From Helcobacillus massiliensis (GTDB lineage: Bacteria > Actinomycetota > Actinomycetes > Actinomycetales > Dermabacteraceae), in NCBI RefSeq assembly GCF_014191425.1, contig NZ_JACHWP010000007.1, positions 1 through 64,000 on the forward strand: a stretch of 64,000 nt of DNA, read 5' to 3'. Below the pieces are notes generated by a model. It searched no databases, was not told where the DNA came from, and saw nothing but the letters and a program-made list of their open reading frames with translations. Position 1 is the first letter of the stretch. Each line of letters begins with the position of its first letter. The position numbers and the translations under genes were made by a program. This document shows, piece after piece, positions 32,876-42,081 of the stretch.

Positions 32876-33637
32876 ATGCCGATGAGCGATTCGCCCTTCG
32901 TCCCGGTGGAAGTACCCATCGAAATCGATAAGAGCTCACCGATCCCGCTGTATCTGCAGCTCGCCCAGTCGATCCAAGGGGCCATTGATCGGGGCGAGCT
33001 CGCCCCCGGCGACCGGATCGAGAACGAAGTCTCCCTCTCGCGCAGGCTCGGTGTTGCACGCCCGACGGTTCGGCAGGGGATTCAGGAGCTCGTGGACAAG
33101 GGCATGCTCGTTCGCAAGCGCGGGGTGGGCACCCAGGTGGTGGAGAGCCACGTGAATCGTCCCATGGCCCTCACTTCGCTGTATGACGATCTGCGTGAGT
33201 CCGGTAAGAATCCGACCACGGACGTTCTCGAGTATCGAATCGCTCCCGCGGATCGACAGACGGCTTCCCGGCTTCTGCTGGAGGAGGGCGCTCATGTTCT
33301 GGAGCTGACGCGTCTGCGCAGAATCGACGGTCGGCCGTTGGCATTGATGCGCAATGTGTTGCCCGTGGAGTATGCACCGTCGCATGCGGAGCTCAGCACG
33401 ACCGGCCTGTATGACGCGCTCCGTGAGAAGGGCGCGAAGACAGCAGTGGCCCACGAACGCATTGGTGCAGTCGCTGCTACTGCTGAGGAGGCGGAGGTTC
33501 TCGGTGAGGAAGATGGCGCGCCGCTGCTGTTCATGGAGCGTAAGAGCTTCATGGACAACGGGCACGCACTGGAATACGGGTATCACCTGTACCGCCCCAG
33601 CCTGTACGCCTTCGAGGTCACCCTCGTCAATCGCTGA
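32876..33637 (+). CDS. iolR: GntR-family regulator (HutC type), probable inositol repressor
   Basis: The protein has an N-terminal winged helix (PLYLQLAQSIQGAIDRG, then SRRLGVARPTVRQGIQELV) and a C-terminal UTRA effector domain (FMERKSFMDNGHALEYGYHLYRP). I chose the ATG at 32876, which has AGGA four bases before its spacer and gives 253 residues; ATGs at 32861 and 32882 are alternatives. In Corynebacterium the inositol repressor IolR is also of GntR type and recognises a TGWC-to-ACA motif as I recall, which agrees with the repeated operator here. It has a weak motif-like TGTCATGTCC upstream, so self-control is possible. It lies beyond a terminator and is thus a separate unit. Confidence 0.8.
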   Translation: MPMSDSPFVPVEVPIEIDKSSPIPLYLQLAQSIQGAIDRGELAPGDRIENEVSLSRRLGVARPTVRQGIQELVDKGMLVRKRGVGTQVVESHVNRPMALTSLYDDLRESGKNPTTDVLEYRIAPADRQTASRLLLEEGAHVLELTRLRRIDGRPLALMRNVLPVEYAPSHAELSTTGLYDALREKGAKTAVAHERIGAVAATAEEAEVLGEEDGAPLLFMERKSFMDNGHALEYGYHLYRPSLYAFEVTLVNR

Positions 33638-33679
33638 CGCTCCGGGGGCGGGTTGGATGCGCAGCCCCAGGGTGGGAAT

Positions 33680-35098
33680 CTATCGAGATTCTGAATGGTC
33701 CTCCTCGGTGAGGATCTCCCGCAGCACGGCGTGTTCGGCGAGGTAGTCGTCCAGCAGCTGCCGTCCCAGCTGCGGGGACTCGATCAGCGGGTGTTCGCTG
33801 AACCCGAGCCACGCTTCGCGTTTCGAGCCGGTCAGTGCTGCTCGCATGATGCGGCGCTCTGCGGCGCGTTGCCGCGCCATCAGCCCGAGCTGGTCCAGCG
33901 CCACGGGGGAGCGCAGCGGTTCCGGGTGCACACCTGAGCCGTCCACCACGCACGGCACTTCCAGCACCAGATCGTGCGGCAGCTGGGGGACGAGGCGCTC
34001 GCCGGAACCTGTGGGCGCATTGCCCACATCGAGGATCATCCGCTCTGGCCGGTTCCGTGCGATCGCCGTCATCAGCCGCAGCGCCACTTCCTGGTAGCCG
34101 CCGCCGGCCACGTCCTCCTCGCGGCGCTCCTCACCCTCGTCACGGGCCTCAGCCATATAGGTCGCCTCTCGCTCCCGCAGGGCAGACGCCCACACCTCCG
34201 CGGCGCGCTCCGCCCCCGCATGGCCGCTGTTTCCGGCCTGCGCCGCGGCCTCCGCTGTGCGGTAGAACTCGCCCTGCTGTTCCAGGAGGAACTCTCCGCG
34301 CGTCGCCGGGGCCTCCGTGATCGACCGGACCGCGTCCTCATGGAACAGGTAGTAGAACAGGTACTCGTTCGGCAGAACCTGATGCGCGCGTACCCAGTCG
34401 AAGCCGACCGTGCGGGCCTCCTCGATCTCATCGAGCAGGTCATCGCGCTCCAGAATCGCGGGCAGAACATCGCGGCCGCCCACCTCGAGGCCCCGCAGCC
34501 AGCCCAGATGGTTCAGCCCCACATAGTCGATCGCGCCGACGCTCTCCCCGGCACCCGTCGGCCCGCCGAGACCGGCGGCCTCGGCCACGCGCTGCACCCG
34601 TCGGACCAGGCCGATCGGGGTGTCGCAGATGCCCACCACACGGTCCCCCAGCACCGCCCGCATCGCCTCTGTCACGATGCCGGCGGGGTTCGTGAAGTTG
34701 ATCGTCCACGCCTGAGGGGCGAGCGCCGCGATGCGCTGCGCCACATGCGTCATCACGGAGATGGTGCGCAGTGCGTAGGAGAGGCCGCCCGCGCCGATCG
34801 TCTCCTGCCCCAACAGGCCGAGGTTCAGCGCCACGCGCTCATCGACGATGCGGCCCGCCGCACCGCCCACGCGGATGGCGGCGAACACGAAGTCTGCACC
34901 GGTGAGCGCCTCATCGAGATCCGTGGTCGCCGTGAACGGCAGGGCAAGGTCGAGGCCGCGCAGCACGGAATCGATCACGCCGAGGCGATCGGGGGAGGAG
35001 TCGAAGAGGACGAGCTCGGTGATGAGGTCGTCGGCCGCGAGGGCCTGGTACACCAGCGGGACGCGGAAACCGCCGCCGCCGAGGATCGTGAGCTTCAT
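33680..35098 (-). CDS. Glycoside hydrolase family 4 (6-phospho-beta-glucosidase type)
   Basis: The 472-residue GH4 enzyme uses NAD+ and a divalent metal to hydrolyse glycosides by an oxidation-elimination route. The dinucleotide loop is LTILGGGGFRVPLVYQAL, and metal ligands are expected in GICDTPIGL (Cys) and VGLNHLGWLRGL (His). The NFTNPAG segment is a GH4 hallmark. Most members act on 6-phosphorylated sugars imported by a PTS, but here the divergent operon encodes an ABC importer, so the natural substrate may be unphosphorylated or phosphorylated inside the cell. Its start overlaps the stop of the DeoR gene (ATGA). Confidence 0.88.
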   Translation of the reverse strand: MKLTILGGGGFRVPLVYQALAADDLITELVLFDSSPDRLGVIDSVLRGLDLALPFTATTDLDEALTGADFVFAAIRVGGAAGRIVDERVALNLGLLGQETIGAGGLSYALRTISVMTHVAQRIAALAPQAWTINFTNPAGIVTEAMRAVLGDRVVGICDTPIGLVRRVQRVAEAAGLGGPTGAGESVGAIDYVGLNHLGWLRGLEVGGRDVLPAILERDDLLDEIEEARTVGFDWVRAHQVLPNEYLFYYLFHEDAVRSITEAPATRGEFLLEQQGEFYRTAEAAAQAGNSGHAGAERAAEVWASALREREATYMAEARDEGEERREEDVAGGGYQEVALRLMTAIARNRPERMILDVGNAPTGSGERLVPQLPHDLVLEVPCVVDGSGVHPEPLRSPVALDQLGLMARQRAAERRIMRAALTGSKREAWLGFSEHPLIESPQLGRQLLDDYLAEHAVLREILTEEDHSESR

Positions 35099-35880
35099 GG
35101 GGCGATGACCTCCGGTGTCAGATTGTCGGCTAACGAGGAGAAGTAGTTGGATAGGTGATGAGGAGTCTGATCGGTGACTAAGGCACGGAAACGCGACAGT
35201 GGCGCGACCTCCATAACACCCTCCCCGGGCATCTTTTTTGCATCAGCCAGCAGGAATGCCTGCTGAGCGTTTTCTAGCATCAGCCGCTTGATAGGCACTT
35301 CGCTCGGCGTAGTGTCGAGGACGGCACCACTGCTTTCGATGCCGGAGCAGCCTATGAAGGCGGTTCCCGCGCGCAGCTGAGAGAGTGCATGTTCGGTCAG
35401 AGGGCCCACCATCGAGCTGTAGGTGGGGCGATGGTGGCCTCCGAGGATGATTAAGTCGATGCTGGGGCAGTCTGCTAGCTCCTGGATGACGGCGAGACTT
35501 GCGGTGATTACTGTGATTCGGCGCTCGCGCAGAAGCGGGCACATGGCGGCGACAGTGGTGCCTATGTCAAGGATGATTACATCTCCATCGATCACTCGGC
35601 CTGCTGCCAGTTGTGCGATGGTGCGCTTCTGGGCGGTTTCCGCGGTGCTCGAGAGAGAGAACGGAGTGTGATCGACTTCGGGGCGACCATGCCGGCGCGG
35701 AGCTACCGCGCCCCCACGGACGCGCTCGATGAGCCCTAGCTGGTCTAAGCGCTCGAGATCGCGGCGCACAGTAGCTTCGGAGACCCCCAAGGTGCGACAA
35801 AGGTCGAAGGTGCGCGCGACCCCCTCGTCCTTCACGGCCGCGAGGATGAGCTGGTGACGTTCTTCTGTGAGCACGAGCAC
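35095..35880 (-). CDS. DeoR-family transcriptional regulator
   Basis: The 261-residue repressor has the DeoR helix-turn-helix (EERHQLILAAVKDEG, TLGVSEATVRRDLERLDQLGLIERVRGGAV) and the sugar-phosphate-sensing domain (DGDVIILDIGTTVAAMC, ILGGHHRPTYSSMVGPL). The frame starts with GTG at 35878-35880; a second GTG two codons on (giving MLTEERHQ) is equally possible. No ribosome site is seen. It is co-transcribed with the GH4 gene and divergent from the ABC operon, with an inverted repeat between them. Its third codon positions are less GC-rich than those of the adjacent GH4 and ABC genes. Confidence 0.88.
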   Translation of the reverse strand: MLVLTEERHQLILAAVKDEGVARTFDLCRTLGVSEATVRRDLERLDQLGLIERVRGGAVAPRRHGRPEVDHTPFSLSSTAETAQKRTIAQLAAGRVIDGDVIILDIGTTVAAMCPLLRERRITVITASLAVIQELADCPSIDLIILGGHHRPTYSSMVGPLTEHALSQLRAGTAFIGCSGIESSGAVLDTTPSEVPIKRLMLENAQQAFLLADAKKMPGEGVMEVAPLSRFRALVTDQTPHHLSNYFSSLADNLTPEVIAP

Positions 35881-35933
35881 AAGAGTAGCACCAAGCGATC
35901 AATCTCGGTCAGTAGCCTGCAATCGCGAGCAAT

Positions 35934-35954
35934 TTGTGACGAGAAGTGTCACAA
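35934..35954. promoter_or_regulatory. Inverted-repeat operator between DeoR and the ABC operon
   Basis: TTGTGAC (35934-35940) and GTCACAA (35948-35954) form an inverted repeat with a seven-base centre, in the 140-base divergent gap and 67 bases upstream of the binding-protein start. The DeoR protein is the natural candidate ligand. Confidence 0.5.
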
Positions 35955-36020
35955 TGCATTCACCCCAGCACTCTGCGGCCACGCGGACGCGCCGCCGCAG
36001 ACCCAGGCAAAGGAGCCGTC

Positions 36021-37418
36021 ATGACCCCCACCCGAACCACCCGCCCCGTCACCTCCCGCCACGGCCTGAGCCGCCGCGCCCTCATCGGCAGCGCGGCCGC
36101 CGTCGGCGCCACCGGGATCCTCGCCGCCTGCGCCCCTGGCTCCAGCGACCAGCCCGAGAAGAAGAAGGCCGAGGACATCTCCACCGATGTCGCCTCCCTC
36201 GGCGACATCACCCTCGTGGTGTGGGACCAGGAGGTCCGCGGCGGCCAGAAGGCCCAGATCGAAGCGCTGAATGAGGCGTTTCAGAAGAAGTACCCGAACG
36301 TCACGATCAAGCGGAACGCCCAGTCGTTCGACGATCTGCAGAAGACCACCTCCCTCGCCCTCTCCGGTAACGACGTCCCCGATGTTGTCCAGGTCAACAA
36401 CGCCCGCTCCGCCATGGGCGAATTCGTGAAGGCCGGCCAGCTCATCAACCTCGACCCGTACGCCGAGAAGTACGGCTGGAAGGACCGCTACCCCGAATCG
36501 GTCCTCGCGAAGTCCTCCTACTCCGAGGACGGCAAGGAGTTCGGCTCCGGCGGCCTGTACGGCCTCGCCCAGGTCGGAGAGATCGTGGGCATCTTCTACT
36601 CGAAGAAGGCGCTCGAGAAGCACAGCGTTAAGCCGCCCACCACCTGGGATGAGTTCATCGCCGCCGTGAAGACGATCGGCGACGCGGGCGACCAGCCGAT
36701 GATCCTCGGCAACATCGAGAAATGGCCCGGCCTGCACGTGTTCGGCCCCCTCCAGGCGTCCTCCGTGAAGGCCGACGACATCGTGAAGCTCGGCATGGGC
36801 AACGCCGGCGCCGACTGGGCCACCGACGACAACCTGAAGGCCCTCACCACCCTCGCCGACTGGGGCAAGCAGAAGGCGTTCGGTCCCTCACCGAACGGTC
36901 TTGACTACGACGCCGCCTGGAAGTCCTTCACCGAGGGCGGCGCCGCCTTCCTGCCCGGCGGCTCCTGGCTCGCCGCCGACATGATCGAACCCATGGGCGA
37001 TGACCTCGGCTTCCTCGCACCGTTCCCCGGTGTGGACGGCGCCCCCGCCACCACCGGCGGCACCGGCATCCCCTTCGCCTTGCCCGCGAAGGCGAAGCAG
37101 CCGGACGCGGCCGCCGCCTACATCGACTTCATCACCAGCGACGACGCGATGAAGGTCCTCGCCGAGCACGACAACATGCCGGTCCTGAACACCGCCGACC
37201 TCGCCCCCGAATCCGGTGTCAACAAGGACATCTTCGAAGCGTTCGGTGCAGTCTCCGAGAAAGGGACCCTCCTGCCGTACCTCGACTACGCCACCCCCAG
37301 CTTCGGCGACACCGCCGGCAACGCCGTCCAGGGCGTCATCGGCGGCCAGCAGAGCCCGGAGCAGGCCGCCGAAGCGATGCAGGCGGACTACGAGAAGTTC
37401 ACCACCGGAGCGAAATGA
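36021..37418 (+). CDS. Sugar ABC transporter substrate-binding lipoprotein
   Basis: The 465-residue protein is a family 1 extracellular solute-binding protein for an oligosaccharide or glycoside. The leader has RR (SRRALIGS) and the lipobox LAAC, and the mature part shows ITLVVWDQEVRGGQKAQIEA and VPDVVQVNNARSAMGEF, with aromatic residues suited to sugar stacking. AAAGGAG precedes the ATG at 36021; the frame can be read from a GTG at 35946 but the leader then would not be at the N-terminus. First gene of the unit binding protein, permease, permease, deacetylase, kinase. Confidence 0.9.
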   Translation: MTPTRTTRPVTSRHGLSRRALIGSAAAVGATGILAACAPGSSDQPEKKKAEDISTDVASLGDITLVVWDQEVRGGQKAQIEALNEAFQKKYPNVTIKRNAQSFDDLQKTTSLALSGNDVPDVVQVNNARSAMGEFVKAGQLINLDPYAEKYGWKDRYPESVLAKSSYSEDGKEFGSGGLYGLAQVGEIVGIFYSKKALEKHSVKPPTTWDEFIAAVKTIGDAGDQPMILGNIEKWPGLHVFGPLQASSVKADDIVKLGMGNAGADWATDDNLKALTTLADWGKQKAFGPSPNGLDYDAAWKSFTEGGAAFLPGGSWLAADMIEPMGDDLGFLAPFPGVDGAPATTGGTGIPFALPAKAKQPDAAAAYIDFITSDDAMKVLAEHDNMPVLNTADLAPESGVNKDIFEAFGAVSEKGTLLPYLDYATPSFGDTAGNAVQGVIGGQQSPEQAAEAMQADYEKFTTGAK

Positions 37419-38332
37419 GCACCGCCGTCGGAACGAAGGGCAGGCAGGGCGGCCGACGGATGCCGTCCGCGGTGGCGCGGTCCGCGTGGACGCCCTACCT
37501 GTTCCTGCTGCCCGCGCTGGCGGTGTACGGGGCGTTCGCCCTGTTCCCGCTGGTGCGCTCCGCCCAGTACTCCCTGTACGACTGGTCCGGGCTCGGCCCC
37601 TCCGAATTCGTGGGCCTCGGCAACTACGCCGATCTCGCCGCCGATCCCGTGTTCCGCACCGCCATCGGCAACGCGCTGGTGCTGATCGTCTTCTACGCGA
37701 TCATCCCGCTGCTGATCGGCCTGGTGCTCGCGGCGATCCTGCGGCGAGGGCAGGTGAAGGGCCTCGGCTTCTTCCGCACCGTCATCTTCCTGCCGCAGGT
37801 CATCGCACTCGTGGTGGTGGCCGTGGCCTGGCGCGCGTTCTACGCCCCGGACGGCACCCTCAACACCGTGCTGCGCGGCGTCGGCCTCGACTCGCTCACC
37901 CGCGGCTGGCTCGGCGAACCCGGCACCGCCCTCGTGGCGATCGGATTCATCGGCACCTGGCTGGAGATCGGCCTGGTGATGCTGCTGCTCCTCGCCGGCA
38001 TGGCCCGCATCCCCAACGAACAGTACGAGGCGGCCCGCCTCGATGGCGCCGGCCCCATCCGGGAGTTCTTCGCCGTCACCCTGCCGGCGGTGCGCGCGGA
38101 GATCGCCACCGCGCTCGTCCTCACCGTGATCGCGGCGCTGAAGACGTTCGACCTCATCTACATGACCACCTCCGGCGGCCCCGGTGACACCACCACGGTG
38201 CCGAGCTACGAGGTGTACCGCCGCGCGTTCGAACTCAAGGACGTGGGCTCCGCCTGCGCCGTCGCGATCGTGCTGACGGTCATCGTGTTCGCCATCAACG
38301 TGGTGATCTCCCGGATCGGGGAGAAGCACTGA
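37415..38332 (+). CDS. Sugar ABC transporter permease 1
   Basis: A 305-residue MalF/UgpA-type permease with six hydrophobic segments and the coupling motif EAARLDGAGPIREFFAVTLP that docks on the ATPase. Its ATG overlaps the previous stop by four bases (ATGA). No ATPase gene is in the operon, so a shared MsiK-like ATPase elsewhere is probably used, as is common in actinobacteria. Confidence 0.9.
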   Translation: MSTAVGTKGRQGGRRMPSAVARSAWTPYLFLLPALAVYGAFALFPLVRSAQYSLYDWSGLGPSEFVGLGNYADLAADPVFRTAIGNALVLIVFYAIIPLLIGLVLAAILRRGQVKGLGFFRTVIFLPQVIALVVVAVAWRAFYAPDGTLNTVLRGVGLDSLTRGWLGEPGTALVAIGFIGTWLEIGLVMLLLLAGMARIPNEQYEAARLDGAGPIREFFAVTLPAVRAEIATALVLTVIAALKTFDLIYMTTSGGPGDTTTVPSYEVYRRAFELKDVGSACAVAIVLTVIVFAINVVISRIGEKH

Positions 38333-39168
38333 TGCGGGTCTCGAAAGCGGAGGTCACCCTCAACTACGTCATCCTCACGGTGTTCGCCGTCATCGCGCTC
38401 ACCCCGATCCTCACCGTGCTGGCCACCGTGTTCCAGCACCGCACCGGCGGCGGCAGCGCCTCGAAGGGGGCAGCCGACGGGGGCGTCCTCGCCACCGGCG
38501 CCGGGAACCTCGCCGAAGCGTGGAGTTCGGGCGGGTTCGGCCGCTACCTGCTGACCTCGCTGCTCGTGGCGGTGGTGGTGCTGGGTGTGTCGCTGGTGCT
38601 GTCCATCATGACGGGGTACGCGTTCGGCACGATGCGCTTCCGCGGCTCCACCGCCCTGTTCTACCTCTTCCTGCTGGGCCTGATGATCCCCGCCGAAGCG
38701 ATCGTCATCCCTCTGTTCTTCGACCTGCGCACCCTCGGCCTCACCGACACCCTCCTGGCCGTGGCCGGCCCGCAGATCGCGCAGTCGGTCGCGTTCGGCA
38801 CGTTCTGGATGCGCGCCCAGTTCCGCGCCATGCCACCGGAGCTGATCGACGCGGCCGCCATGGACGGTGCCACCTCCTGGCGCACCCTCACCGGGGTGCT
38901 CGTGCCGGCCTCGAAGCAGGGCATTGCCACCCTCAGCGTGCTGGTGTTCATGTGGACATGGAACGAATTCCTCATCCCCCTGGTCATGTCGCCGACGGGG
39001 GCGTTCCGCACCGCACCGCTCGCCCTGTCCATCTTCAAGGGCCAGTACACGGCGGAGACGCAGCTGCTGGCCGCTGCCGCTGTCATCATCGCGCTGCCCG
39101 TGGTGATCGTGTTCATCATCCTGCAGCGCTACTTCATCAAGGGGATGCTGGAAGGAGGCGTGAAGTAG
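38332..39168 (+). CDS. Sugar ABC transporter permease 2
   Basis: A 278-residue MalG/UgpE-type permease with six hydrophobic segments and the coupling motif DAAAMDGATSWRTLTGVLVP. Its start overlaps the stop of permease 1 by one base (TGATG). The octamer CCGTCGGC at 39173-39180 begins four bases after its stop. The gap to the next gene is 107 bases. Confidence 0.9.
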   Translation: MRVSKAEVTLNYVILTVFAVIALTPILTVLATVFQHRTGGGSASKGAADGGVLATGAGNLAEAWSSGGFGRYLLTSLLVAVVVLGVSLVLSIMTGYAFGTMRFRGSTALFYLFLLGLMIPAEAIVIPLFFDLRTLGLTDTLLAVAGPQIAQSVAFGTFWMRAQFRAMPPELIDAAAMDGATSWRTLTGVLVPASKQGIATLSVLVFMWTWNEFLIPLVMSPTGAFRTAPLALSIFKGQYTAETQLLAAAAVIIALPVVIVFIILQRYFIKGMLEGGVK

Positions 39169-39275
39169 GAACCCGTCGGCCGTCAGCCTGGCGGCCGCCA
39201 CCTGATCCACACTCCATACCGTTCCGTGTGTGGAGAACCGCGCCCGGATTCCGCGACGCTGACGAAGGAGTCACC

Positions 39276-42080
39276 ATGTCCGAATACGTCCACAACGCTT
39301 CCGCCCCGTTCGCCACTGAACCGCAACCTGCCTCGGACCTCCCCGGAATTTCTCGCCGTGGGCTCCTGCGCGGAGGCGGCCTCCTTTCACTCGCGGCTGC
39401 CGGTGTTGCTCTTGACCCGGGTCTTCTGACTCCGGCCGAAGCTGCCCTCACCCCAGCTGGGGATACCGCAGTTGACCTCGACATTCTCTATATCGGGGCC
39501 CACCCAGATGATGAAGCATGGACTCTCCCCGCCTTCGGTCAATGGAACGAATACCACCGACAGGAGGCCGGAGTCATCACCATTACCCGCGGTGAAGGCG
39601 GCGGAAATGCCGTCGGACTCGAAGAAGGGCCCTCCCTGGGGCTGCGGCGCGAACTCGAAGAGAGGAGGGCAGTCGGCCGCTCGGGGATCAAGCACGTGTT
39701 CAACCTCGACGCCGTCGACTTCTTCTACACGATGAGCGCGCCGTTGTCGTATGACGTATGGGGTGGTGAAGCCGTTCTGAACCGAATCGTCCGCGTCATC
39801 CGAGCCACTCGCCCAGACATCATCATCACCATGAACCCCTCGGCAGTGGAGGGAAATCACGGCAACCACCAACGTGCCGCCATGTACGCCGTCGAGGCCT
39901 ATCTGATGGCGGGCCGTGATGACGTATTCCCCGAACACTTCGATGAAGGATTCCGTCCCTGGGCGCCGAAGCGGATTCTCCGGTCAGGCTCCACGGGCAA
40001 GGGCGACACAGGGCCTGACGCTATCGCCGAAGGGTTTGACCCCGCCGTGGCCTCCGATGTCGTCTACGGCGCTTGGAACGGTACTGAATCGAAGAAGCAC
40101 GGCAAACGTTGGAGCGAGCTGGGCGACCTGTCGATCTGGGACTATCAGACTCAAGGCTGGGCCGCGATTCCTGCCACCCCCACGGAACCGGCGAAGATTC
40201 CCACCGCTTGGTTCACCCTCATCGACTCCCGCACCCCACTCGCGGACCCCCGCTCCGGCAGTGACGCTCTGCTGCGAGGAGCCACGCTCCCCATTGACGG
40301 CGGTCTCGATGCCGGAACCATTCTGGAATGCACGGCCAGCAGCTTCTACGCCGTCCCCGGTGAGGACATCACCGTGGACATCACGCTGTCCGCTCCCAAG
40401 CGCGCCGTACCACACGCCCGCGCTGCGATCGATCTGCCCGACGGCTGGACCTCCAGCGGTCCCGCGCAATTCCCGACGATCGCGAAGGGCCGCACAGCCA
40501 CCGCCAGTGTCACCGTCACTCCCAGCAAGGACGCGACTCCCGGTGATGCTGTCGCTCTCAGGGTGAACGTCACCACCAAGAACCGCGGCACCGCGTGGAA
40601 CACCGTCCCTCTGCGCGTAGCAGGCGCCGTCGAAGCGATCCTCGAACCGCGTCCTGAGATCGCCGAGTTCCTCGACTGGACCAAGACCCTGCACATGCAG
40701 CAGCTCGATGCGCTCGTCCCCACTCGTCGAGCCCTCGGCTCGGGCCTCTCCAAGGAGACAGGGCTGCGCATCACCAACCGGTCCGCCACCGTCCAGGACG
40801 CCCAGGTGGCGCTCACCCTCCCCGACGGCGTCGCTGCCGAACCCGCCCAACATGAGGTCCGCGCGCTCGCCGCCGGTGAATCCACCACCGCGACGCTTAC
40901 ACTCACCAACACCAACCCGGATCTGCCGACCGCGAACCGCGCCCCCGACGGCGGTGTCTACCCGGTGACCATCACAACCAGCACTGCCTCTACAACCGCG
41001 GCACTGGAGAACGGCCTCTACCTCGTGCCGCACCTGACCGCAGTGCGCACCGGCGGGGTCACCGTTGACGGCAAGCGCAGCAAAGGTGAATACCCGGGCG
41101 ATCCGATCGACATCGGCACGCTGTGGGAAGGCGAAGAGGTGACGAAGGCGGACGCATCAGGAAGCACCTGGGTGTCGTTCGACGACGAGGCCCTCCACAT
41201 TCACGTCGACGTCACTGACGACAAGCAGGGCGCTCTTCTCGTCGCCGAAGACGACAAGCAGCGCTTCCGCACCGACTCCATCGAGATCATGATCGACCCG
41301 CAGGGAACAGCTCAGCACACCGGCTCAACCTTTATTCTTGCCGTGGTTCCTCAGCTCGATGATCCGGAGAACGGCAACCCGCTCGGGGCCGGCCGCGACC
41401 GCGACGCTCACCAGGGCCCATTGAAGGAGACTGCGCCCGGGGTGGAAGTCGCAGCCAGAGTGAAGGAGCCGTATACCGGGTACGAGATCGAAGTGACGGT
41501 TCCGTTCACGGTTCTGCCGGACGCGATTCGTGCAGACTCCATGGGCTTCAACGTGGTCGTGTACGACTCCGATACCACTGACCGCACGGGCCAATCGCGG
41601 ATCGGCTGGTCCACCTTCCCCGGTGTTCAGGCCGACCCTTACCGTTGGGGCGTTCTCACTCTGCCGGGCCTGCCCAATGGCGAATCGAACCCTGTTGAAC
41701 CGATCATTCCGCGCACTGCTGCGCAGTCGACACTCTCGCCGACATCGATCATCCAGTCTGCGACCGACGGAGTCCCCCTCGCGGGCCGGCCACCCCTGCC
41801 CGCCGGGACCATCGCGCTTACGAACCTGACCGGTGCTGGAAGGGACCGTGCAACCGTGGAACTCACTGTTAGTGAAGCAGGTGCTGGTGGCGAGCTGCGC
41901 CTATTCCTCTGGGACCCAGAGAAGCGCCGCACCCTGGGCACCGCCCTCATCCACGGTCTCGGCGCCGGCAAGCAGACGGTCTCCGTGCGCCTGGATGACA
42001 CGGTGCAGACTCTGGTGGCTGCAGCGTCGTTGGTGAAGGACGAAGCCGTCGCTGCCGCGGCAACGGAAGGAGCTTTCTGA
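39276..42080 (+). CDS. Exported PIG-L-type deacetylase with CBM9-like module
   Basis: The 934-residue protein starts with a twin-arginine leader (ISRRGLLRGG, RR at 27-28) and so is likely exported folded. Residues about 65-330 form a PIG-L/LmbE deacetylase: AHPDDE at 75-80 is the zinc motif, with MNPSAVEGNHGNHQRAAMYA the second metal-histidine region. Members remove acetyl groups from N-acetylglucosamine-type sugars. About 350-590 are Ig-like beta repeats (DGWTSSGPAQFPTIAKGRT, then LPDGVAAEPAQ). About 598-800 resemble a family 9 carbohydrate-binding/DOMON-like module (GEYPGDPIDIG, EIEVTVPF). AAGGAG precedes the ATG. Codon use is less GC-rich than in the flanking genes. Size and module order are unusual for the family. 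Confidence 0.8.
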   Translation: MSEYVHNASAPFATEPQPASDLPGISRRGLLRGGGLLSLAAAGVALDPGLLTPAEAALTPAGDTAVDLDILYIGAHPDDEAWTLPAFGQWNEYHRQEAGVITITRGEGGGNAVGLEEGPSLGLRRELEERRAVGRSGIKHVFNLDAVDFFYTMSAPLSYDVWGGEAVLNRIVRVIRATRPDIIITMNPSAVEGNHGNHQRAAMYAVEAYLMAGRDDVFPEHFDEGFRPWAPKRILRSGSTGKGDTGPDAIAEGFDPAVASDVVYGAWNGTESKKHGKRWSELGDLSIWDYQTQGWAAIPATPTEPAKIPTAWFTLIDSRTPLADPRSGSDALLRGATLPIDGGLDAGTILECTASSFYAVPGEDITVDITLSAPKRAVPHARAAIDLPDGWTSSGPAQFPTIAKGRTATASVTVTPSKDATPGDAVALRVNVTTKNRGTAWNTVPLRVAGAVEAILEPRPEIAEFLDWTKTLHMQQLDALVPTRRALGSGLSKETGLRITNRSATVQDAQVALTLPDGVAAEPAQHEVRALAAGESTTATLTLTNTNPDLPTANRAPDGGVYPVTITTSTASTTAALENGLYLVPHLTAVRTGGVTVDGKRSKGEYPGDPIDIGTLWEGEEVTKADASGSTWVSFDDEALHIHVDVTDDKQGALLVAEDDKQRFRTDSIEIMIDPQGTAQHTGSTFILAVVPQLDDPENGNPLGAGRDRDAHQGPLKETAPGVEVAARVKEPYTGYEIEVTVPFTVLPDAIRADSMGFNVVVYDSDTTDRTGQSRIGWSTFPGVQADPYRWGVLTLPGLPNGESNPVEPIIPRTAAQSTLSPTSIIQSATDGVPLAGRPPLPAGTIALTNLTGAGRDRATVELTVSEAGAGGELRLFLWDPEKRRTLGTALIHGLGAGKQTVSVRLDDTVQTLVAAASLVKDEAVAAAATEGAF

Positions 42081-42081
42081 C